The position numbers and the translations under genes are program-made. From Gluconacetobacter aggeris (GTDB lineage: Bacteria > Pseudomonadota > Alphaproteobacteria > Acetobacterales > Acetobacteraceae): DNA of 64,000 nt. The DNA is taken from positions 124,001 through 188,000 of the forward strand of contig NZ_JABEQD010000008.1 in the NCBI RefSeq assembly GCF_014174395.1, given 5' to 3'. Position 1 is the stretch's first letter, and every line of letters starts with the position of its first letter. Positions 1 through 9,512 of the stretch are shown here, in pieces. Under the pieces are notes generated by a model that saw nothing but the letters and a program-made list of their open reading frames with translations, was not told the origin of the DNA and did no database searches.

Positions 1-1
1 C

Positions 2-289
2 CCCGTGCTGTCGATCATCGCCTATGACGATGTCGAGCACGCGATCGCCATCGCCAACGACACGCAATACGGCCTGGCGGCCTATGTGCAGGGCGGCGAT
101 CTGGTCCAGGCCCGGGCGGTGGCCCGGCGCCTGCGGGCGGGCAATGTGAACATCAATGGTGCGCCCTGGACCGTGGCGGCCCCCTTCGGCGGCTACAAGC
201 AGTCGGGCAACGGGCGCGAGTGCGGCGCATACGGATTGACCGACTTCCTGGAAATCAAGGCCATCCTGGGATACGGGCCCGACGCGTGA
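2..289 (+). CDS. Aldehyde dehydrogenase, C-terminal fragment (5' end outside window)
   Basis: The last 95 or so codons of an NAD(P)-dependent aldehyde dehydrogenase. The substrate-tunnel and oligomerisation end of the family is clear: [11 protein letters not shown], then [12 protein letters not shown], then [14 protein letters not shown], and the terminal FLEIKAI strand. The catalytic cysteine and glutamate lie upstream of the window. The TGA stop overlaps the GTG start of the next gene (GTGA), so the two are probably translationally coupled. Together with that flavin amine-oxidase-like neighbour, a role in oxidising the aldehyde made from an amine is plausible. The substrate cannot be read from this fragment. 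Confidence 0.9.
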   Translation, partial: PVLSIIAYDDVEHAIAIANDTQYGLAAYVQGGDLVQARAVARRLRAGNVNINGAPWTVAAPFGGYKQSGNGRECGAYGLTDFLEIKAILGYGPDA

Positions 290-1596
290 AAGGCCGGCCT
301 GTAGGTAGCACGCTGCCGGCCAGCCTGTATGCCGACACAGCCCGGCCAGCGGTGCCAACACCGCCGCTGGCGGGGGAGACCCGTGCCCAGACCGTGCTGA
401 TCGGCGGCGGCTTTACGGCGCTGTCGGCGGCGCTGCATCTGGCCGAAGCCGGCCATGCCGTGGCGGTGCTGGAGACCCATGAGCCCGGCTGGGGCGCCTC
501 GGGGCGCAATGGCGGGCAGGTCAATCCGGGCCTGAAGACCCTGCCATCGGAGGTCGAACGCCATTTCGGCCCGGAGCGCGGGGCGCGGCTGGCCGAGGCG
601 GCCTGGACGGCGCCCGACCTGGTGTTCGATCTGATCGCACGCCACGGCATCGACTGCGCTGCCTTACGCGGTGGTACCGTGCGGGCGGCCACGGCCGACT
701 CCCAGATTCGCGCCCTGCGGCAACTGGCCGAGGAATGCACCGCGCGTGGCGGGGATGTCGCCTGGCTGAACGAGGCGGAGACCGCCGCCCGCACCGGCAC
801 GGCCCATTATCGCGCGGCCCTGCTGGACCGGCGGGGTGGGCAGGTGAATCCGCTGGGTCTGGCGCGCGGCATGGCCGAGGCCGCCATGGCCCATGGCGCC
901 GCGATTCATGGTGGCAGCCGCGCCCTGTCGGTGCGCCGCGATGGCGGACGCTGGCGGGTAGGCACGCGGCATGGCGCGGTGCTGGCCGACCGCGTGGTCT
1001 TTGCCACCAACGGCTATGCAGACCGGCTGTGGAACCGGTTGCGCCGGACCGTGGTGCCGGTCACCAGCGCCATCATCGCCAGCGCCCCCCTGCCGCCCGA
1101 AGCCCGCGCCCGCATCCTGGCGTCGCGCGAGGTGCTGTATGAACTGGGCGAGATCACGACCTATTACCGGATCGACGATGCGGGGCGGCTGCTGATCGGC
1201 GGCCGGTCGACGCTGGGCGAGCGCGACGGGCCGGATGCCTTTCCGTTCCTGCGCCGGCAGGCGCTTGCCCTGTGGCCCTTCCTGCGCGATGTGCGCTGGA
1301 CCCATGGCTGGAACGGCCATGTGGCGGTCACGATGGATCATTACCCGCACTGGCACGAACCGCTGCCGGGCATCATCGCCTGTCTGGGCTATAACGGCCG
1401 GGGCGTCGCGATGGCGACGGTGCTGGGACGCGAAGTGGCCCGCCGCGCGCTGGGCGCCGGCACCGAAGACCTCCTGCTGCCGCCGGGACCGATCCGGTCG
1501 ATCCCGTTCCATGATGCCTGGCCGCTGGGGGTCACGGCGAAGGTGTTGCAGGGGCGGGTTGTCGATGCGTTGGCGCGAAGGGTCTTCTTTTTCTGA
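286..1596 (+). CDS. FAD-dependent amine/amino-acid oxidoreductase (DadA/PuuB-like)
   Basis: A 436-residue flavoprotein of the DAO family. The N-terminal FAD-binding Rossmann motif is [18 protein letters not shown], followed by an acidic residue at the end of the second strand. [16 protein letters not shown] is the typical segment after the motif in PuuB/OrdL-type gamma-glutamylputrescine oxidases. The C-terminal [12 protein letters not shown] motif closes the FAD site. A longer frame opens at 220, but the GTG at 286 overlaps the aldehyde dehydrogenase stop and puts the Rossmann fold at the expected place, so I chose it. An oxidase next to a dehydrogenase fits polyamine or amino-alcohol catabolism; the exact substrate is inferred. 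The stop codon lies in the loop of a perfect hairpin. Confidence 0.8.
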   Translation: MKGRPVGSTLPASLYADTARPAVPTPPLAGETRAQTVLIGGGFTALSAALHLAEAGHAVAVLETHEPGWGASGRNGGQVNPGLKTLPSEVERHFGPERGARLAEAAWTAPDLVFDLIARHGIDCAALRGGTVRAATADSQIRALRQLAEECTARGGDVAWLNEAETAARTGTAHYRAALLDRRGGQVNPLGLARGMAEAAMAHGAAIHGGSRALSVRRDGGRWRVGTRHGAVLADRVVFATNGYADRLWNRLRRTVVPVTSAIIASAPLPPEARARILASREVLYELGEITTYYRIDDAGRLLIGGRSTLGERDGPDAFPFLRRQALALWPFLRDVRWTHGWNGHVAVTMDHYPHWHEPLPGIIACLGYNGRGVAMATVLGREVARRALGAGTEDLLLPPGPIRSIPFHDAWPLGVTAKVLQGRVVDALARRVFFF

Positions 1597-1607
1597 AGAA
1601 AAAGAAG
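1584..1607 (+). terminator. Perfect 11-bp hairpin spanning the flavoprotein stop codon
   Basis: CTTCTTTTTCT (1584-1594) and AGAAAAAGAAG (1597-1607) are perfect inverted arms with the TGA stop in the turn. Downstream lies an 8-bp stem CGTTCAGG/CCTGAACG (1625-1632/1659-1666). The arms are A/T-rich, so this could be a bidirectional terminator or an mRNA-end stabiliser. Confidence 0.55.
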
Positions 1608-1683
1608 CAAAAAGACTTTCGATCCGTTCAGGGCCATCGCCTGCTCCAGCAAAAAACGCCTGAACGAATCAAAAAGTTTTTTG

Positions 1684-1705
1684 GTTCTTTTTTTCAAAAA
1701 AGAAC
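1684..1705 (+). terminator. T-rich/A-rich inverted repeat before lhr
   Basis: GTTCTTTTTT (1684-1693) pairs with AAAAAAGAAC (1696-1705). It lies 50 bp before the lhr start and after the hairpin pair that follows the flavoprotein gene. It probably insulates lhr from upstream transcription. The array of three stems in 120 bp looks like a repeated intergenic element. Confidence 0.5.
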
Positions 1706-1757
1706 GAAGAATCCCGCCTCGCGCACCGCTGAAGAGCAGAGAGAACCGGGCCGCGAC

Positions 1758-4700
1758 ATGACCCCTCCCAGGCAGATCCCGACCGCCGACCCGCTTGTGC
1801 GCTTCGCGCCCGCGACCCGCGCATGGTTCGGCACGGCGTTCGCCGCTCCAACGGCGGTGCAGACGGCAGCATGGACGGTCATCGGCGGTGGAGAGAATGC
1901 GCTGGTGATTGCGCCGACCGGCTCGGGCAAGACCCTGGCCGCGTTCCTGCATGCGATCGACCGGCTGTTCCGCGAGCGCGAAGCGGAGACGACATCCGCG
2001 TCGGCAAAACCCCCGACCAAACCTGAAGCCAGGGCGGCGACGCGCATTCTCTATATCTCGCCGGTCAAGGCACTCGGTGCCGATGTGCAGCGCAACCTGC
2101 GCATCCCGCTTCATGGTGTCGAAAAGGAGAGGCAACGGCGTGGGGACCCGCCCGTCGCGATCAGTGTGGGCATGCGCACGGGCGATACGCCCTCGGCCGA
2201 ACGGGCGGGGCTGCTGCGGCGCCCTCCCGACATTCTTATCACCACGCCTGAGTCCCTCTATCTGATGCTGACCTCCAAGGCGCGCGAGACGTTGCGTGGC
2301 GTGCAGGCGGTGATCGTCGACGAGGTGCATGCGGTGGCCGGCACCAAGCGGGGCGCGCATCTGGCGTTGAGCCTGGAGCGCCTGGATGCATTGCTGCCGC
2401 AGCCCGCCCAGCGGATCGGGCTGTCGGCGACCGTGCGCCCGGCCGAGCGGGTGGCGCAGTTCCTCGGGGGTGCGCGGCCGGTGACGATCGTGAATCCGCC
2501 CGCCAGCCGCAGGCTCGACCTGAAGATCGTGGTGCCGGTCGAGGATATGAGCAAGCTGGGGGCAGCGGTCGGCCCGCCCGGCGACGGGGAACGCAGCACG
2601 CGCGCGGGCTCGATCTGGCCGCATGTCGAGGCCAGCATCCTCGACAGGGTGCTGGGCCGGCAGGCAACGATCGTCTTCACCAATTCGCGCGGGCTGGCCG
2701 AGAAGCTGACTGCCAGACTCAACGAACTCTACGCCGAACGATGGGCGCAAGACGCGCCGGACACCGGGCCGCCCGTCCATTACGCATCGGTCTCCGGCAG
2801 CACCGAAAAACGATCGACGGGCGCGCCGCCGCTGATCGCGCGATCGCACCATGGCTCGGTCTCGAAAGAGCAGCGCCGCGAGATCGAGAGCGCCCTCAAA
2901 TCCGGCGATCTGCGCTGCGTCGTCGCGACATCGAGCCTGGAACTCGGCATCGATATGGGGCTGGTCGACCTGGTGATCCAGGTCGCGGCCCCGCCTTCGG
3001 TGGCCAGCGGCCTGCAACGGGTGGGCCGCGCCGGCCATCAGGTCGGGGGGGCCTCGTCCGGGCTGGTCTATCCGCGCACGCGGCGCGACCTGGTCGATGC
3101 CACCGTGACCGTCGAATCCATGCTCGCCGGCCGGATCGAAGCGATCGACCCGCCGCGCAATCCGCTCGACGTCCTGGCGCAGCAGACGGTGGCGGCGGTC
3201 GCCGTCGCACCCGTGAATGTCGAAGACTGGTACGCGACCGTGCGGCGCGCGGCGCCTTTCGCGTCCCTGTCGCGCGCCGCGTTCGATGCGATGCTCGACA
3301 TGCTCGCCGGGCGCTATCCGTCGGACGATTTCGCCGCCTTCCGCCCACGTCTGGTCTGGAACCGCGAGACCGGGGTGCTGACGCCGCGTCCCGGCGCCTT
3401 GCAGCTTGCCGTCACCAGTGGGGGCACCATTCCCGACCGGGGGCTGTTCACCGTCATCCTTCCCGAAGGCGAGGAACGGGCCGGATCGCGCCGCGTCGGG
3501 GAACTCGATGAGGAGATGGTCTACGAATCCCGGGTGAACGACATCATCACCCTCGGCACGACGTCCTGGCGCATCGAACAGATCACCAATGACCAGGTGA
3601 TCGTGACGCCGGCGCCGGGCCGTTCCGCCCGGCTGCCATTCTGGCACGGCGACGGCACGCGGCGACCCGCCGAACTGGGGGAAGCGATCGGCGCCTTCAT
3701 GGCCACGCTCGACGCCGCAACGCGCGAAGAAAGCAGAGACGGCGAGACCCTCTCCCGACCGGAAACGCGGCTGCGGGCGGCGGGGCTGGACAGCAACGCC
3801 ATCACCAACATGCTCGCGCTCATCGGCGAGCAGCGCGCGGCGACCGGCGTACTGCCGACCGACCGCACGCTGGTGATCGAACGCTGCCGCGACGAGGGCG
3901 GCGACTGGCGGGTCATCCTGCACTCCCCCTATGGGCGCCGCGTGCATGACCCGTGGGCGCTGGCGATCGCGGCGCGCATCCGGCGCCGGTATGGGATCGA
4001 CCCTTCGGTGGTGGCCAGCGATGACGGTATCGTCGCCCGCCTGCCCGACACGGATGGACGCGTGCCGGGCGCGGAATTGTTCCTCTTCGATCCGGACAAG
4101 CTCCGGGGCATCGTGACGGAGGCCGTGGGCGGCTCGGCGCTGTTCGCCGCCCGCTTTCGGGAATGCGCCTCGCGCGCGCTGCTCCTGCCGCGCCGCGCGC
4201 CCGGCCATCGCTCCCCCCTGTGGCAGCAGCGGCTGCGTGCCGGGCAGTTGCTGGACATCGTGCGCGAACACCCGGATTTTCCGATCCTGATCGAGACCGC
4301 CCGCGAATGCCTGCGCGACGTCTACGACCTCGCGGCACTCGACATTCTGGCGCGCCGTCTGGCGGACGGCGCTGTCGGGATGGTGGAGGTGACAACTGAC
4401 ATTCCCTCGCCTTTCGCGGCAGACCTGCTGTTCGGTTACGTCGCCGAATTCATGTATGCGACCGACGCGCCGATCGCCGAACGACGCGCCTCCGTCCTGT
4501 CGCTGGATAGCGGGCTGCTTGCCGATCTTCTCGGCGAGGTCGATCTCGGAACGCTTCTTGATCCCGTGGTCACCGAGCAGGTCGAAAGCGAGTTGCAGCG
4601 GCTGGCACCGACATGGCGGGCGAAGGGGAAAGAGGGCGCGGCCGACCTCCTGCGCGAACTCGGCCCATTATCGGTGGACGCGGTCGCGCAGCGCCTCGCG

Positions 4701-6548
4701 GAGGGCGATGCGGAAGCGTATCTCACCGCACTCGCGGCCGAGCGCCGCGTCATCCGGGTGACGATCGCAGGCAGATCGTGCTGGGCCGCCATCGAGGACG
4801 CCGCCCGGCTGCGCGACGCGCTCGGCGTGACGCTGCCGGCCGATCTGCCCGGGATCTTCCTGCAACCGACAGCCGACCCGCTCCGCGAACTGGTCGCGCG
4901 ATATGCGCGCACCCATGGGCCTTTCACGACAAACGCGATCGCGGCCCGTTTCGGCCTCGGTGTTGCGGTCGCCGACGCGGCACTGGAACGGCTGCGCGAT
5001 CAGGGCAAGTTGTTCAAAGGAAATTTCGGTGTCGAGCGCCGGCTGGAAGCGATGGAGGACTCCGCCGGTCCGATCCTGTCCAATCCACCGACGCCCAATC
5101 CTCTGGCGCGCCACGAATGGGTGGCCGACGACATATTCCGGCGCCTGCGGCTGCGTTCATTGCAGGCGGCGCGCGAGGCCACCCGCCCGGCAGGCCGTGA
5201 CGCCTATGCGTGCCTTCTGCTGGAGCGCCACGGTCTGGCCGCGCGTCATCCCATGCATGCGGAAGGAGAGATCCGCACCGGCACCCACGGTATCGCACGA
5301 ATCATCGAACAGCTCGCCGGCGTGCCGCTGCCGGCCTCGTTATGGGAGAACCAGATCCTGCGTGCCCGCGTGCCTGACTACGCGCCGGCCATGCTGGACG
5401 AATTGATCGCCATCGGCAGCGTCCTGTGGTGCGGCCATGGCAAGCTCGGCGGGGAAGACAGTCTGATTTCCCTGCATCCGCGGGAATTCGCCGCCGAAAC
5501 CCTGCCGCCTCCGCCGGCTGCTGACGACAGGGCGGCCCTCTCGCCACTTCAACGCACGATCCTCGATATTCTCGCCGATGGCGGTGCCTATTTCGCGCGC
5601 CAGCTTGCAACATTGGCACCCGCCCGACTGGCAGAGGACCCGGCCGGGACCTGGGACGGCGGCCCCCTGCTGTCCATGCCCGACCTCGACGCGGCCCTGT
5701 GGGACCTCGCCCTGGCGGGATATGTCACCAGCGACAGTTGGGCGCCGCTGCGTGCGCGCTCGGGCGCACGCACGCACCGTCCCCGCCCGGTTCACCTGTC
5801 GCGGCGGCACAGGGGATTTCATACGTTCGCGCGGCCCAGGACGGGCGGCGCCTCGATATCCGGCATGCCTGGCGAGCCGACCCTGGCGGGGCGTTGGTCG
5901 CTGCTGCCCCGCGAAACGGCCAGCGACACGGCCCGCGCGCTGGCACTGGCCGAGGGGATGCTGGACCGGTACGGCATCGTCACGCGCGGCGCCGCCGTCG
6001 CGGAAGACGTGCCGGGCGGTTTTCCCGGGCTACAGACGATTTTCCGCAGCATGGAGGATGCCGGGCAGGTCCTGCGTGGGCGCTTCGTCGAAGGGCTGGG
6101 GGCTTCGCAGTTCGCGGAACGCGCGACCGTCGACCGGTTGCGCGATCTCGCGGACAGGAGGTCTGTCGACCTTACGCCGGTCGGGCTCTCGGCTGGCGAT
6201 CCGGCCAGTCCCTTCGGCACGATTCTGCCATGGCCGCCGCACCGGTCCGCGATCCGCCCGACGCGCCGCGCCGGCGCGTTCGTCGTGATCGCCGGCGGGC
6301 GCCTCGTGCTCTATCTTACGCAGGGTGGCCGTCATCTGCTGACTTATCTCGATACGGACGATCCTGCTTTCGCCGACCTGCTCGGCACCAGCCTGGCAGC
6401 GCTCGCCGCCGCGCTCAGGCGCGAGAAGCATCTCCTGTTCACGCTGGAACTGGTCGACGACCGCCCTGTGCTCACGACGCGCCTGAGCGCGGCCCTGCGC
6501 GCCTGCGGTTTCTCGATGGTCCCCAAAGGCCTGGGCTGGCATCAATGA
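1758..6548 (+). CDS. lhr: Lhr-type ATP-dependent superfamily 2 helicase, full length
   Basis: A 1596-residue protein, close to the roughly 1540 residues of full-length E. coli Lhr. Helicase motifs appear in order: Q-like N-terminus, Walker A APTGSGKTLAAFLHA (near residue 53), DEVH box VIVDEVHAVAGTKRG, motif III LSATVRP, motif IV area IVFTNSRGLAEKL, motif V ATSSLELGIDMG and motif VI QRVGRAGHQ. The long C-terminal half matches the winged-helix/beta-barrel and Lhr-C extension of the long form. Lhr enzymes translocate 3'-5' on single-stranded DNA and unwind RNA:DNA hybrids, and are linked to DNA repair. No nuclease or phosphoesterase partner is beside it; the gene is monocistronic and separated from upstream genes by hairpins. 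Start chosen at the first ATG. Confidence 0.93.
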   Translation: MTPPRQIPTADPLVRFAPATRAWFGTAFAAPTAVQTAAWTVIGGGENALVIAPTGSGKTLAAFLHAIDRLFREREAETTSASAKPPTKPEARAATRILYISPVKALGADVQRNLRIPLHGVEKERQRRGDPPVAISVGMRTGDTPSAERAGLLRRPPDILITTPESLYLMLTSKARETLRGVQAVIVDEVHAVAGTKRGAHLALSLERLDALLPQPAQRIGLSATVRPAERVAQFLGGARPVTIVNPPASRRLDLKIVVPVEDMSKLGAAVGPPGDGERSTRAGSIWPHVEASILDRVLGRQATIVFTNSRGLAEKLTARLNELYAERWAQDAPDTGPPVHYASVSGSTEKRSTGAPPLIARSHHGSVSKEQRREIESALKSGDLRCVVATSSLELGIDMGLVDLVIQVAAPPSVASGLQRVGRAGHQVGGASSGLVYPRTRRDLVDATVTVESMLAGRIEAIDPPRNPLDVLAQQTVAAVAVAPVNVEDWYATVRRAAPFASLSRAAFDAMLDMLAGRYPSDDFAAFRPRLVWNRETGVLTPRPGALQLAVTSGGTIPDRGLFTVILPEGEERAGSRRVGELDEEMVYESRVNDIITLGTTSWRIEQITNDQVIVTPAPGRSARLPFWHGDGTRRPAELGEAIGAFMATLDAATREESRDGETLSRPETRLRAAGLDSNAITNMLALIGEQRAATGVLPTDRTLVIERCRDEGGDWRVILHSPYGRRVHDPWALAIAARIRRRYGIDPSVVASDDGIVARLPDTDGRVPGAELFLFDPDKLRGIVTEAVGGSALFAARFRECASRALLLPRRAPGHRSPLWQQRLRAGQLLDIVREHPDFPILIETARECLRDVYDLAALDILARRLADGAVGMVEVTTDIPSPFAADLLFGYVAEFMYATDAPIAERRASVLSLDSGLLADLLGEVDLGTLLDPVVTEQVESELQRLAPTWRAKGKEGAADLLRELGPLSVDAVAQRLAEGDAEAYLTALAAERRVIRVTIAGRSCWAAIEDAARLRDALGVTLPADLPGIFLQPTADPLRELVARYARTHGPFTTNAIAARFGLGVAVADAALERLRDQGKLFKGNFGVERRLEAMEDSAGPILSNPPTPNPLARHEWVADDIFRRLRLRSLQAAREATRPAGRDAYACLLLERHGLAARHPMHAEGEIRTGTHGIARIIEQLAGVPLPASLWENQILRARVPDYAPAMLDELIAIGSVLWCGHGKLGGEDSLISLHPREFAAETLPPPPAADDRAALSPLQRTILDILADGGAYFARQLATLAPARLAEDPAGTWDGGPLLSMPDLDAALWDLALAGYVTSDSWAPLRARSGARTHRPRPVHLSRRHRGFHTFARPRTGGASISGMPGEPTLAGRWSLLPRETASDTARALALAEGMLDRYGIVTRGAAVAEDVPGGFPGLQTIFRSMEDAGQVLRGRFVEGLGASQFAERATVDRLRDLADRRSVDLTPVGLSAGDPASPFGTILPWPPHRSAIRPTRRAGAFVVIAGGRLVLYLTQGGRHLLTYLDTDDPAFADLLGTSLAALAAALRREKHLLFTLELVDDRPVLTTRLSAALRACGFSMVPKGLGWHQ

Positions 6549-6687
6549 TGCGGCAACAGACCGGTGAGGCATCTGGCGCGACTATACGAGCGCCATGTGG
6601 CTGAATCGCCCGACGCCGTATCGGCATGGACCTTGCGAAAGCACCCATCGCAGGAGCAGCCGCAGCATTCCCTGACGACTCCGCCCC

Positions 6688-7977
6688 TTACCTTACGCCG
6701 GCCGGCCGGTTTCCTGAGGCTGGCAGGCTGGCGAGCGCGGCCAGTCCCATGGCAATGCCGCCCAGCACGAAAAAGGACGGCGCGATTTTCAGTCCGGTTG
6801 CCTGGATCAGCCAGGTGACGATGAACTGCGCGAAGCCGCCGACCAGCAACACGACCAGGTTGTTGATGATCGCCAGCGCCGTGGCGCGCGCCTGGGGCGA
6901 GACGAGATCAACCAGAAACGTGCAGTAAGTGCCGAGGAACATGCCACTGGCGACCGACAGGGCGACCTGCAGCACGAGCAACCGCGCGATCGACGGCGCC
7001 GCGACCAGCCATATGTAAAGCGGCACGATCATGATGGCATAGGCAAGAAGTGACGCCAGCATGATGGCCCGCCTGTCGCAGCGATCGGACAGATAGCCGC
7101 TGAACGGCACGACCAGCATCATCGCGCCCGCGGCAACCAGTTGCACCTGATAGGAATGGACCATCGGCAAATGCAGGACGGTAGCGGCATAAGTCACGAC
7201 ATAGGCGTAGATGACATAGAACGACACCGTGCTGGCCACGACCAGCCCCATGCCCACCAGAATCTGCGGGCGCTGCCCCAGCAGGTGCGCCAGCGTCTCG
7301 CCGGTCGAGATGGCGTGGCCGCCGGGCGCGGGCCGATGGCGGGCATGGCGCAGCGTAAAGACCAGCGGCAGGATCATCAGGCCGAACAGGAATGGTATCC
7401 GCCACGCATAGGCATAAAGCTGGGCATGGGTGAACAGGCTGGTGACCAGGTATCCCAGTCCCGCCCCCATGATCTGGGCCATGACCTGCCCCGTGATCTG
7501 CCACGACCCGAAGAAGCCGCGTTGTCCCGGCGGCGCCAGTTCGATCAGCGCGGTGGTCGAGGTCGCGAATTCGCCACCGACCGAAAAGCCTTGCAGCAGG
7601 CGCGCGGCGATGACCATCGCCAGCGACAGCGCCCCGCCGACGCGATAGGGCGGCGCGCATGCCATCAGCGCCATGGCGCCCGCCATGATGCTCATGCCCA
7701 GCACCATCGCACGCTGGTGCCCGTACCGGTCGCCATACAGGCCCAGCACGATGCCGCCCAGCGGACGGGTAATGAATCCGGTCCCGAACAGCGCGGTGGT
7801 CAACAGCACCGCGTCGGCTTGGCCCAGCCCTTCCGCCGGAAAAAAGAGCGAACTGATCACGGGGGTCATGAATCCGAACACGCCGAAATCGTACCATTCG
7901 AACGCATTGCCCAGAATGGCGGCCAGCACCGCCCGGCTTCTGCTTCTCGTATCCATGTCTTGCGGGGCCGGGGTCAT
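6688..7977 (-). CDS. MFS transporter, metabolite:H+ symporter (MHS) type
   Basis: A 429-residue, about 12-helix major facilitator. ILGNAFEWYDFGVFGF is the hallmark first helix of the MHS group (ProP, KgtP, ShiA). The loop 2-3 signature appears as RPLGGIVLGLYGDRYGHQRAM, and the 4-5 region as LLQGFSVGGEFATSTT. It should bring a small organic acid or zwitterion into the cytoplasm with protons. It is the last gene of a three-gene minus-strand operon (LysR, flavin monooxygenase, MFS) with 11 bp to the previous gene, so its cargo is probably the monooxygenase substrate. Start is the ATG at 7977; an in-frame ATG seven codons later is an alternative. Confidence 0.88.
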   Translation of the reverse strand: MTPAPQDMDTRSRSRAVLAAILGNAFEWYDFGVFGFMTPVISSLFFPAEGLGQADAVLLTTALFGTGFITRPLGGIVLGLYGDRYGHQRAMVLGMSIMAGAMALMACAPPYRVGGALSLAMVIAARLLQGFSVGGEFATSTTALIELAPPGQRGFFGSWQITGQVMAQIMGAGLGYLVTSLFTHAQLYAYAWRIPFLFGLMILPLVFTLRHARHRPAPGGHAISTGETLAHLLGQRPQILVGMGLVVASTVSFYVIYAYVVTYAATVLHLPMVHSYQVQLVAAGAMMLVVPFSGYLSDRCDRRAIMLASLLAYAIMIVPLYIWLVAAPSIARLLVLQVALSVASGMFLGTYCTFLVDLVSPQARATALAIINNLVVLLVGGFAQFIVTWLIQATGLKIAPSFFVLGGIAMGLAALASLPASGNRPAGVR

Positions 7978-7988
7978 GGCGCGGAACC

Positions 7989-9503
7989 TTATGCCGGCTG
8001 CGGCAATGGCGTGTCCCGCCATTCGTCGCCCAGCAGCTCGGGCGTCGCGAAATCCTGCAGATTGCGATAATGGATGGCCCGGTCGGCCACGAACAGGCTT
8101 TGCGCCAGATGCCGCGCCAGCCGGTCGGCCCCGTCGCTGATCGCCGGGATGTCGCCGCTGACCTTGCCGTGCGACAGCGTCGCCGGAAAACAGAAACAAT
8201 GGATCTGGCGCAGGTAAGGGGCGCATCCTTCCTCGCGTTCCTGAAACGCGAATCCCGGCCCCAGGTCGGGCGCGCCGGCCAGTTCGGCATTGATGCGGCC
8301 CGAAGGCATGTCGGCGGCATCGGGACGGAAGCGGTCGCCCCATCGTCGCACCTTGTCCGCGAAAGCGGCGAATTCCGGCCGGCGCGTCATGTCGGTGACA
8401 AAGCCGGTGGCGGCAATCAGGAAATCCGTATCCAGAACGCCGCGTGATGTCGCGATCCGCAACGCACCATCCTGTTCGGCCACCGATTGCAGCGCGCAAC
8501 CCAGGTGGAAATACGCATTGTCATGCCGCGACACCCGCAGCGTGCTGGGCCGCGGCGGGGGTGTTTGCGCCCCCAGCGTGTAATCCAGAAACCGCCATTT
8601 CCATCCGTCCGGCAGCCCGACAAAACCCTGCACCACGCCGGGACTGCCGATGCCGGTGAATTTGTTCACGCGCGGCAGGTCCTTGCGCCGGATCAGCAGA
8701 TCGACGCGCGCCGCCCCGGCCTCCAGCGCCGTCGCCGCATTGTCCATCGCCGAGGCCCCGCCGCCCACGACCGCGACCCGCCGTCCCCGCAGCGCCGCGA
8801 AGTCGATCCGATCGGACGAATGGGCATACAGTCCGCGCGGCAGGGCGGCGATCGCCGGCGGCACATAGGCGCCGCCCAGCCCGTCACGCCCCGTCGCCAG
8901 CACCAGATGGCGACACAGCACCCGTTCCTCGTGCCCCGCGTGCCGCATGGTCAGCGCCAGCAGGCCGTCGTCGCGCGCCGCGACGGCGGTCAGTTCGCTA
9001 TCGTTCCTGACCGGCAGGTCCAGCACCCGCCGCAGCCAGACCAGGTACTCCATCCATGTCGCGCGCGGAATCCTGACCAGCGCGGCCCAGGCTTCGTCGC
9101 CGAAACGTGCCTCGTACCACGCGCGGAAGGTCAGCGACGGCACGCCCAGGCAAGGGCCGGGCAAGCTCTTGGGCGAACGCAGGGTCCGCATCCGGGCATA
9201 ACCCAGCCACGGCCCCTCGGCCCCGACGCCTTCGCGATCATAGACGACGTGGTTGCGCACGCCGTAGCGCATCAGCGTGCCCGAAACCGCCAGACCGGCC
9301 ATACCGCCGCCGATCACGACGACATCGCGCACCTGCTGCCCGTCCGACACCCGGCCGGGGACCCAGTTTTCGGCAGGCAGGTCCAACCAGGCCAGGTCCT
9401 GGCGAACGCGCGCGTCCAGGCGGGACAATCCGCCGGCAATCTCCGGCGGATCGCACAGGACGACATGCCGGTCCGCCTCGGGGTCCACGATCGGGTGCGT
9501 CAT
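7989..9503 (-). CDS. Flavin-containing monooxygenase-like FAD/NAD(P) oxidoreductase
   Basis: A 504-residue soluble flavoprotein. VVVIGGGMAGLAVSGTLM near residue 60 is the FAD Rossmann motif, and VAVVGGGASAMDNAATAL near residue 226 is the NADPH motif. The spacing is that of class B flavin monooxygenases and their N-hydroxylase relatives. LIAATGF near the C-terminal third is the usual ATG[FY] motif. The LysR gene ends 9 bp upstream and the MHS transporter starts 11 bp downstream, indicating one regulated import-and-oxidise unit. The substrate is unknown. The classical FxGxxxHxxx[Y/F] monooxygenase signature was not found by eye, so a reductase role cannot be excluded. Confidence 0.8.
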   Translation of the reverse strand: MTHPIVDPEADRHVVLCDPPEIAGGLSRLDARVRQDLAWLDLPAENWVPGRVSDGQQVRDVVVIGGGMAGLAVSGTLMRYGVRNHVVYDREGVGAEGPWLGYARMRTLRSPKSLPGPCLGVPSLTFRAWYEARFGDEAWAALVRIPRATWMEYLVWLRRVLDLPVRNDSELTAVAARDDGLLALTMRHAGHEERVLCRHLVLATGRDGLGGAYVPPAIAALPRGLYAHSSDRIDFAALRGRRVAVVGGGASAMDNAATALEAGAARVDLLIRRKDLPRVNKFTGIGSPGVVQGFVGLPDGWKWRFLDYTLGAQTPPPRPSTLRVSRHDNAYFHLGCALQSVAEQDGALRIATSRGVLDTDFLIAATGFVTDMTRRPEFAAFADKVRRWGDRFRPDAADMPSGRINAELAGAPDLGPGFAFQEREEGCAPYLRQIHCFCFPATLSHGKVSGDIPAISDGADRLARHLAQSLFVADRAIHYRNLQDFATPELLGDEWRDTPLPQPA

Positions 9504-9512
9504 GAATATTCT

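Noticed and set aside
1389-4271. Long minus-strand open frame (about 960 codons) opposite lhr
   Set aside because: Arg/Pro/His-rich composition and no domains; lhr on the other strand has all helicase motifs, so this is a high-GC shadow.
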